Part shown: positions 9,737 through 15,076 of the stretch, piece by piece
Layout: every line of letters begins with the position of its first letter
How positions within the stretch are numbered: position 1 is the stretch's first letter
Origin: Gammaproteobacteria bacterium
Lineage (GTDB): Bacteria; Pseudomonadota; Gammaproteobacteria; Steroidobacterales; Steroidobacteraceae
NCBI GenBank assembly: GCA_019242385.1
Contig: JAFAVO010000070.1
Span: 1 to 15,076 of the forward strand
Direction of reading: 5' to 3'
DNA length: 15,076 nucleotides
The notes under the pieces: model-generated
Seen by the model: the letters and a program-made list of their open reading frames with translations, nothing else
The model's database searches: none
What the model was told of the DNA's origin: nothing
Made by a program: the position numbers and the translations under genes

Positions 9737-10132
9737 TCAACGCATCAGCTCGGCGATCGCTTCGTTCAGCTGCCGGTCGGTGAAGGGCTTGTTGAGAAAG
9801 CCGTTGGCGCCGCGCTCCATCGCCTCCACCGCCGTGGCCTTGTCCGCGAGTGCGGAGACCACCAGGATGCGGATCGCGGGCTTCATCGCCACCAGCCGCG
9901 CGATGCACTCGATTCCATCCATGTGCGGCATGGTGATGTCCATGGTCACCACATCGGGATCGGTCCTCCTGAAGAGCTCCAGTGCCTCGACGCCGTCGGC
10001 AGCCGTGCCGACCAGCTGCAGCTCCTCGAACTGCTGCGAGCGCTCGATGCGCCGACGCATGAGGTTCGAGTCATCCACGATCATCAGCTTGAAGGATCGC
10101 TTGCCGTTGCCGTTCATTCTGCCGTTGCTCAT
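9737..10132 (-). CDS. CheY-like stand-alone response regulator
   Basis: 131 residues consisting only of a receiver domain after a short polar leader (MSNGRMNGNGKRSFK). Key residues are intact: acidic pair Asp20/Asp21 in LMIVDDSNLMR, phospho-acceptor Asp65 in VTMDITMPHMDG, Ser93 in VVSALADK and Lys115 in FLNKPF. The VDDSNLMRR and MDITMPHMDG blocks are those of chemotaxis-type receivers. No DNA-binding or enzymatic output domain is present, so it should act by protein contact or as a phosphate shuttle. GGGGAG at 10140-10145 lies 7 bases before the ATG, supporting this start over an in-frame ATG five codons later. It sits between the kinase (17 bases upstream) and CheX (25 bases downstream), so it is the natural acceptor of the former and substrate of the latter. 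Confidence 0.92.
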   Translation of the reverse strand: MSNGRMNGNGKRSFKLMIVDDSNLMRRRIERSQQFEELQLVGTAADGVEALELFRRTDPDVVTMDITMPHMDGIECIARLVAMKPAIRILVVSALADKATAVEAMERGANGFLNKPFTDRQLNEAIAELMR

Positions 10133-10149
10133 GCGAACGCTCCCCAGCC

Positions 10150-12408
10150 TCAGGCAACTGCCGTGCTGAGCGAATCGGTGGCCGGCAGCACGATCTTGAA
10201 GCGCGTGAACTTGCCCGGATGCGTGCTGACGCCGATCTTGCCGCCGAGGGCATAGACGCTACGCGCCACCACGTCCATGCCGACGCCACGACCGGCATCC
10301 ATGGTGATGTCCTCCTGCGTGGAGAAGCCGGGCCGGAAGATGAGCGCCATGGCGGCGCGCGTATCCATGAGCTCCGCGTCCTCCTCGGTGATCAGCTGCC
10401 GCCGCACGGCCGCCGCCTTCAATGCCTCCGGCGCGATACCGGCGCCATCGTCCTCGAACAGCAGCTCATAGCCCTCTGCGGTGCGGCGGAAGTCGACCTG
10501 CACGTTGCCGGTATCCTTCTTCGCCTGCGCGCGGCGTACCTCGGGCGGCTCGATGCCATGCACGGCCGCATTGCGCAGCATCTGGATCAGGCAGTCCTTG
10601 ATGGTCGCGGTATAAGGCGCCGGCACCTCGGCGAGCCCGTTGAGCGTCAGCCGGAAGCGCTTGGCATGGTCCTGTGCCAGGCGCTCGGCCATCGACTGCA
10701 GCGCCGGGGAAAGCTCTTCCACACGCCGTGCGGGCCGCTCCTGGTTGGCAGATCTCGCCGGGGGTGCGGCGGCCGCAGGCGCGGTGAGCGCGGCTGCGGG
10801 TGCCGGCGGCGCAGCAGGCGCGGCAGGTGCGGGCGCCATGGCCGTGATCGGGGCCGGAGCGAGTGGCGCATGTGCTGACGCTGCGAAGTCGGCCGCTGCG
10901 GTCGCCGCGCTGCCTGCGGATGTGTCCTTCAGGGCCGTCACCCGCGCCGCCATCTCCCGCACGTTGCGCAGGTGAGCGAGCAGCTCATCGAGCTTCAGCA
11001 CCATCGGCAGAAAGTCGTTGCCCGAGAGCTCAGGCTTCTTCTTGCAGTCGCCCACCATATCTTCGAGGGTGTGCACGCGCATCGCCACGCTCTTCAAGTT
11101 GAGCGCCGAGGCTTCGCCCTTGATGGTGTGCATCTCGCGGAACAAGCCCGCGAGCTTCTTGCGGAACTCCGCGTCGGTGCGCGCCGGTTCCTTGAGGATG
11201 GTGTTGACGAGTTTCAGTCCGGTCTCGGCGGTGTCCAGGAACGACACCAGCTGCAGCGGGTCGACATGCATCAGACCTACCATCATGTCGAGCTGCGCGT
11301 TGGCGTTCTCCTGCGAGTCGTGCAGCTCGCGGGCCAGCAACACGCTCGAGGTGATATCGCCGACCGAGCACAACACGTGCTTGATGCCCTCCGGTCCCAT
11401 CACGCGGTGGAAGTCGAACTGCAGATAACGGGTCTCCTTGCCGCCGTGTCCGTTGTCCGTGGTGATCTCGAGCTGGCCGAGCGGGTTGATGCTCTTCATC
11501 AGGTTCTCGTGGGCGCGGTCACCCCACAGGAGCTTGATGTACTTCATGGCGGTCGCGAGCGTCGACTGCGGCACCAGGTCCTCGAGCAACTCCTCGAAGG
11601 TGAGCCCGGCGAAGTCGTTGCGGCCGAACATGCGGGTCAGCGCTTCCGACCATACCGAGCCGATGCGATAGTGCGCATCGAGCAGGAAGAAGCCCTCGCG
11701 CACCGTCTTGAGAATGTCGCGGGTCTGCTCCTGGGCCTCGCGCGCGGCGCGCTCGTGCCGCGCGCGCGACAGCTGAAAGTAGGCGGCCACCACCGCCAGC
11801 ACCAGCGCGGCGAACACGCCACCCATGAGCAGCGAGCGCAGCCGGGTGGCGCCCGCGGAGGAGGTACGCTCGAGGCTGGTGGCGAGATTGGCGAGCTGTG
11901 TCTGCAGCGGTCGCGCATTCTCGCTGGCGAACAGCTGGGCGCGCTTGACCTCCGCATAGTGCTCGCGCCCCTCGCGCGAGAGCGAGCTGCCCGCGTTGTC
12001 GGAATCGACATACGGCTGGCCGCCAAAGGACACCACTGGCTCGAGCACCGGAGCATACTGATGCCACAGCAGCAGCGCGTGGCCGAGCTGCGGGGAGTCG
12101 GCATCCACCGAGCCGCTCAGCACGCGCAGCTCCTGGTCGAAGCGTTTCACTGTTGCCTGCAGATCGGCCAGCGCCTGTCCGGAGTAGGCGCGGACCTCGA
12201 GCCGGTCGCGCAGCGCGTTGAGTTGGTGCGAGATCTCCTCGGGATAGGTTTGCAGGGTGCTCGCGGTCTGCAGCGCGATGATGTTGGCGCGCATGTGCGT
12301 CGCGAGCCTGAACCCCCAGATCAGCGCCAGGCCCATGACGAGCATGAGCGCGGTACCGATACTGGCGGTGAAGAGTTGGCGGCGGCGTTCGGTACCTGCA
12401 AGGCTCAT
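10150..12408 (-). CDS. Membrane-bound Hpt/CheA-type histidine kinase with PAS-like sensor
   Basis: 752-residue hybrid of a membrane sensor and CheA-like catalytic parts. Order: cytosolic start, membrane helix 1 (about 13-35), a helical periplasmic region (about 40-190), membrane helix 2 (about 192-211), a PAS-like domain (about 228-355, with ILKTVREGFFLLDAHYRIGS), a coiled segment, and an Hpt domain with phospho-acceptor His427 in FREMHTIKGEASAL. A Pro/Ala-rich linker follows (about 510-550), then a CheA-type ATPase with N-box IQMLRNAAVHGIEPPEVRRA, G1 FEDDGAGI, F-box IFRPGFST and G2 GRGVGMDVV. The CheA dimerisation helices (P3) and CheW-like P5 domain are absent, so it does not look built for chemoreceptor arrays. 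The start overlaps nothing; GGAG lies 10 bases upstream, immediately after the stop of the TonB-like gene 15 bases away. Confidence 0.9.
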   Translation of the reverse strand: MSLAGTERRRQLFTASIGTALMLVMGLALIWGFRLATHMRANIIALQTASTLQTYPEEISHQLNALRDRLEVRAYSGQALADLQATVKRFDQELRVLSGSVDADSPQLGHALLLWHQYAPVLEPVVSFGGQPYVDSDNAGSSLSREGREHYAEVKRAQLFASENARPLQTQLANLATSLERTSSAGATRLRSLLMGGVFAALVLAVVAAYFQLSRARHERAAREAQEQTRDILKTVREGFFLLDAHYRIGSVWSEALTRMFGRNDFAGLTFEELLEDLVPQSTLATAMKYIKLLWGDRAHENLMKSINPLGQLEITTDNGHGGKETRYLQFDFHRVMGPEGIKHVLCSVGDITSSVLLARELHDSQENANAQLDMMVGLMHVDPLQLVSFLDTAETGLKLVNTILKEPARTDAEFRKKLAGLFREMHTIKGEASALNLKSVAMRVHTLEDMVGDCKKKPELSGNDFLPMVLKLDELLAHLRNVREMAARVTALKDTSAGSAATAAADFAASAHAPLAPAPITAMAPAPAAPAAPPAPAAALTAPAAAAPPARSANQERPARRVEELSPALQSMAERLAQDHAKRFRLTLNGLAEVPAPYTATIKDCLIQMLRNAAVHGIEPPEVRRAQAKKDTGNVQVDFRRTAEGYELLFEDDGAGIAPEALKAAAVRRQLITEEDAELMDTRAAMALIFRPGFSTQEDITMDAGRGVGMDVVARSVYALGGKIGVSTHPGKFTRFKIVLPATDSLSTAVA

Positions 12409-12423
12409 CTGTGACTCTCTCCG

Positions 12424-14658
12424 TTATTTGGGCAGCTCGAAGCGCACCCGGGTCCGCACACCCGGCACGTCGACCGCCGAGCCGTCCACGACCATCGGCG
12501 CATAACGCCAGCGCTTCACCGCGTTCACCGCGGCCTGATCGAACACCCCAGGGGGCGTCGCCTCGACGACGTGGATGTCGCGCGGCTCACCGCGCGTGTC
12601 GACGCTGTACTCGAGGGTGACGCTGCCGGCGATGTGCTGCGCCATCGCAGCGGCGGGATAATCCGGTGGCGGGGAACGCAGCCGCTTGAGGTTGGCGATG
12701 AGGGTCGCCGCATCCGGGCCGGCGCCTTTATTTTTGGGCGCCTGCTGCAGCTGCTGTACGGCCGCGACGTCCTTGGGATCTGCACCCCAGCGGCGCGCCT
12801 GGGCGAGATCGGCGTCGGCCGGCTTGCCTGCGAGCACCGCGCTGCGCGCACGCTCGAGCAGCTTGCCGGCGAGCTCGCGGCTCGCGTCGGCGAGTGCGCT
12901 GCTGCCCGCGTCGAGCGCCTGCAGTTGCGTGAGGTACCAGGCGGCGCTGTCCTGCGGTGGGTCGGTCAGACGCCCATCGCGCAGCCGCTCGCGCGCGAGC
13001 TGAGCCATGCGCTCGTTCTCGGCCTGCGAGGCTTTCTGGCGCAAACCGCCCATCTCGCGCTGGAACGCCGCGGCCTCGGCGGGTTTCAGTCCGACGGCGC
13101 GCGCTTCATTGAGCCAGCGCTCCTGTTCCACCGGGTTGCGCGCCGCGGCTGCATCGCGCGCCTTGCGCAGATCTGCGGCGATCAGCACGTGCGCCGCGCG
13201 CTGCGCGCTGGCGTTGGTCGGGGCTGTCGCCTGCAATTGCAGCAGATAGGACTTGGCGCTGTCGTCCGAGCCTGTGAGGTTGCCTTCGCGTATGCGGTCC
13301 TCCACCAGCCCCGCGAGCCGCTGGACCTTCGAGTCCTCCTGCCGGCGGGCGATGTCCGCGCGCCAGCGGGCGATCTGCTCCGCCGGTATGGAGGTCGACT
13401 GCTGAGCCTGGCGCACGTACTGCGCCGCACGCTCCAGGTTGCCGTCGTTGAGGGCCCGCCCGATCTGCGCCGCATACAGGCGCTGCTCGAAAGCGCCGAT
13501 CCGGGCGTCGCCCGGCGCGGCCGCCTTGAAGTTCGCGAGCGTCTGCGCGGCCTCTTCCAGACGAGCGCCGCTCATGGCCTCATCGAAGCGACCTGCCAGA
13601 ACCACCGCAACGCGCTGCAGCCCGTCACGCGCCTCGCCGCTGCCCGGATCCGCAGCGACGGCCGAGCGGTAAAAGACGAGAGCGTTGTCGCCGGCCGGTT
13701 CGGTAAAGCGCCGCTCATGCATCGCAAGCCGCGCCTTCTCCAGCAGCTCGTCCACCTTGCCGTGCAGGATCGCGGTGTCGGCCACCGGAGCCGGAGCCGC
13801 AGCGGAGCTGTCTTCGGCAGGCACCGGCGCGCTCGCGGGCGCTGCCGGGCTCGGCGGCGCCGTTGCGACCTTCGGCGCGGCAGTATCCGCAGGTCGCGTA
13901 CCGCCACTGAAGTACCAGAAGCCGGCGCCGGCGAGTGCAAGCGCGGTCGCAGCAGCGATGCCGAGCATGGCGAGGCGGGGTGGAGCGCCCCGGGGCACGT
14001 CCTCGATCGCAGGCGCGGTCTGCGGCTGGAAGTTGTCTACGCTGAGCTCCGAACGCAACGCGGTGAGCGGGCTCGCCGCGGGCGCATCGGCCTTGCGTTT
14101 GGCGACGGCCTCCGCCAGAGCGCCCTCGAGCACGGCCTGGGTCTTGCGCGGGTCGATCGGTAACGGCAGCACGGCGAACACCTTGCTGCCCTTCAAAGCT
14201 GCGCCGAGGTCCTTCTCTGCCGCGCCCTCGGCGAACACGAGCACCACGGCGCGCGGTACGGCGGCATGGGCGGCATCGACTGCCGCGCGCACCTCGGGGA
14301 CCTCGCGCGCATCGACCACCAGCACCTGGCCACGCTTGCCGGAACTAATGGCTTCGAGCGCCGCTGCCACCGAATCGACCGGACGCACCGCCGCCTGTCC
14401 GGACAGCATGCCGCCCAACTCGAGGAGCAGATCGTCGCGCGTGGTGATCGCCGTGATGTCGGCGGCCGGCTGCGCCGCCGTTGGCAGGCTCGGACCGCCG
14501 GACGTTGCGCTTTGACTGCGGGAAGCGGAGCTTGCACTGGCCACGTGGCTCATCTCCAACTGGGACGTTCGCGCGCTCGAGGCGACCTCGCCCCGTGCGG
14601 CGGCAACCGCCCCGGAAAAGCCCTTGACGACGGGCGGAAAGCCTCGCGGTTGCAGCAT
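12424..14658 (-). CDS. TonB C-terminal-domain protein with degenerate receiver domain and helical repeats
   Basis: About 744 residues, first gene of the operon. I choose ATG 14656-14658, preceded by AGAGG (14665-14669) at 6 bases; an in-frame GTG at 14677-14679 would add 7 residues. Order: Ala/Ser-rich leader (1-66); a receiver-like alpha/beta domain (about 67-185) with VLVVDAREV and AVVLVFAEG but without the acidic pair and conserved Lys; a linker; one membrane helix (about 229-249); a Pro/Ala-rich periplasmic stretch (about 253-293); an alpha-helical region with three degenerate repeats (about 300-640); and a TonB C-terminal domain (about 663-744) with PPPDYPAAA, GSVTLEYSVDTRGEP and AVKRWRYAPMV. 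TonB C-terminal domains normally contact outer-membrane receptors. The membrane helix lacks the His used by TonB to couple to ExbB/ExbD. Family assignment of the C-terminus is firm; the function of the whole is unknown. Confidence 0.85.
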   Translation of the reverse strand: MLQPRGFPPVVKGFSGAVAAARGEVASSARTSQLEMSHVASASSASRSQSATSGGPSLPTAAQPAADITAITTRDDLLLELGGMLSGQAAVRPVDSVAAALEAISSGKRGQVLVVDAREVPEVRAAVDAAHAAVPRAVVLVFAEGAAEKDLGAALKGSKVFAVLPLPIDPRKTQAVLEGALAEAVAKRKADAPAASPLTALRSELSVDNFQPQTAPAIEDVPRGAPPRLAMLGIAAATALALAGAGFWYFSGGTRPADTAAPKVATAPPSPAAPASAPVPAEDSSAAAPAPVADTAILHGKVDELLEKARLAMHERRFTEPAGDNALVFYRSAVAADPGSGEARDGLQRVAVVLAGRFDEAMSGARLEEAAQTLANFKAAAPGDARIGAFEQRLYAAQIGRALNDGNLERAAQYVRQAQQSTSIPAEQIARWRADIARRQEDSKVQRLAGLVEDRIREGNLTGSDDSAKSYLLQLQATAPTNASAQRAAHVLIAADLRKARDAAAARNPVEQERWLNEARAVGLKPAEAAAFQREMGGLRQKASQAENERMAQLARERLRDGRLTDPPQDSAAWYLTQLQALDAGSSALADASRELAGKLLERARSAVLAGKPADADLAQARRWGADPKDVAAVQQLQQAPKNKGAGPDAATLIANLKRLRSPPPDYPAAAMAQHIAGSVTLEYSVDTRGEPRDIHVVEATPPGVFDQAAVNAVKRWRYAPMVVDGSAVDVPGVRTRVRFELPK
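12898..13719 (-). repeat. Three degenerate helical protein repeats in the TonB-like protein
   Basis: Within the periplasmic part, a unit of about 30 residues recurs near residues 314-343, 453-483 and 557-587. The second and third are clearly related: DRIREGNLTGSDDSAKSYLL against RERLRDGRLTDPPQDSAAWY, each followed by QLQA. The first is looser (HERRFTEPAGDNALVFYRSA, then VAADPGSGEA). The shared core is basic helix, Gly/Arg, Leu-Thr, Pro or polar turn, Asp-(Ser/Asn)-Ala, Tyr. It looks like a TPR-related helical repeat. The DNA copies are diverged, so this is an old duplication. Confidence 0.6.
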
Positions 14659-14664
14659 ATGTAG

Positions 14665-14669
14665 CCTCT
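14665..14669 (-). promoter_or_regulatory. Ribosome site deciding the start of the TonB-like gene
   Basis: On the minus strand AGAGG lies 6 bases before ATG 14656-14658. The alternative GTG at 14677-14679 would place this purine run inside the coding sequence and has no comparable site of its own, so the shorter start is preferred. Confidence 0.5.
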
Positions 14670-14679
14670 GCCGCAACAC

Positions 14680-15076
14680 AGTGCGTCAGTTCACAATAAC
14701 GAGAGCTTGCGTCGGGGCGCCGCGACGGCACATCATCAAATCTGGAAGCACTGCTCGCTTTGCGCGCCCGGACGGCGGCCACGCGCGTGCCAGGCTTCGA
14801 TGGCTGAGCGGTGGGATACGCCGAGCGCGGTCGTGCACATGGAGAGGGCAAGGACTGCCCCGTGCGACCCCGCAAGGGCGCGCTCTGCACCAGCGCGGTG
14901 CGCCTACCGCACTTTGCAATCAGTCACTTAAGCTATTACGCGACGGCCGAAGGATGACCTGTCACGCTCGCACTGCTGGCGCAGCGGCAGCTTCGAGTGA
15001 ACAATGGCGGCCTGTGACCGTCTTAACGTAATAGGTGCATCAGGATCGGATGCCCGTCACTTATTGCATCTGGCGT
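14680..15076. other. Non-coding region upstream of the minus-strand operon, no gene recognised
   Basis: About 400 bases with no reading frame that looks like a protein: the frames present have low-complexity, Arg-rich translations typical of GC-rich shadows. The half nearest the operon is GC-rich; 14911-14960 and 15015-15070 are noticeably richer in A+T. These AT-richer patches hold short repeats, which suggests regulatory DNA for the operon, for an unseen gene to the right, or both. I could not identify a convincing -35/-10 pair, a sigma-54 site, a tRNA or a terminator. Confidence 0.4.
14933..15034. repeat. Separated 8-base inverted repeat CTATTACG / CGTAATAG
   Basis: CTATTACG at 14933-14940 is the exact reverse complement of CGTAATAG at 15027-15034, 86 bases apart. 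A direct repeat GTCACTTA at 14923-14930 and 15056-15063 frames the pair. These could be operator half-sites or chance in AT-richer DNA. Confidence 0.35.

Noticed and set aside
10972..12414. 480-codon plus-strand frame opposite the kinase gene
   Set aside because: Translation is Arg/His/Gln/Glu-rich without hydrophobic patterning, whereas the minus-strand frame gives clear Hpt and ATPase motifs.
12571..14163. 530-codon plus-strand frame opposite the TonB-like gene
   Set aside because: Arg-rich shadow; the minus-strand frame ends in a clear TonB C-terminal domain.
14707..14931. 74-codon plus-strand frame in the right-hand non-coding region
   Set aside because: No ribosome site and an Arg/Ala/Cys-rich translation without any recognisable fold; probably chance.
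14928..14953. Sigma-28-like promoter (TTAAG, then GCCGAAGG) on the plus strand
   Set aside because: Spacing is one base short, the -10 has two mismatches, and it points away from the chemotaxis-like operon; no target gene is in view.

Overview
The window is a GC-rich (about two-thirds G+C or more), densely coded stretch of a bacterial chromosome. Gene families, GTG starts and tight stop/start overlaps point to a proteobacterium. My guess is a gammaproteobacterium of the Steroidobacter/Nevskia/Xanthomonas kind, but this rests on general resemblance only, and no rRNA, tRNA or marker gene settles it. I see no mobile element, CRISPR array, RNA gene or broken gene.

Layout. (1) Positions 1-137 hold the end of a plus-strand gene whose C-terminus resembles DUF885 proteins. 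(2) Positions 142-1065, minus strand, encode an LD-carboxypeptidase (LdcA, peptidase S66) that recycles murein peptides. (3) Positions 1169-9272, plus strand, hold a complete high-affinity potassium uptake operon: an extra 30-residue membrane microprotein, kdpF, kdpA, kdpB, kdpC, then the sensor kinase kdpD and response regulator kdpE. Most junctions are stop/start overlaps (GTGA, TGATG, GTGA, ATGA), so the set is probably one translationally coupled unit. (4) Positions 9265-14658, minus strand, hold a compact four-gene operon converging on kdpE: a large membrane protein with a degenerate receiver-like domain and a TonB-type C-terminal domain, a membrane-bound Hpt/CheA-type histidine kinase, a stand-alone CheY-like receiver, and a CheX-family phosphatase. 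(5) Positions 14659-15076 contain no convincing gene; the distal part is AT-richer and has short repeats.

How the parts work together. In the kdp block, KdpF/A/B/C form the K+-transporting P-type ATPase and KdpD/KdpE control its transcription; all catalytic motifs I checked are intact. The minus-strand operon looks like a self-contained phosphorelay: the kinase has the phosphoryl-accepting His (Hpt) and a CheA-like ATPase, the receiver is the likely phosphate acceptor, and CheX is the likely off-switch. The co-transcribed TonB-like protein spans the inner membrane and could link that circuit to the periplasm or outer membrane. There is no CheW, MCP, CheR/CheB, flagellar gene, ExbB/ExbD or TonB-dependent receptor in the window, so the input and output are unknown. 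This operon is the best candidate here for an undescribed system.
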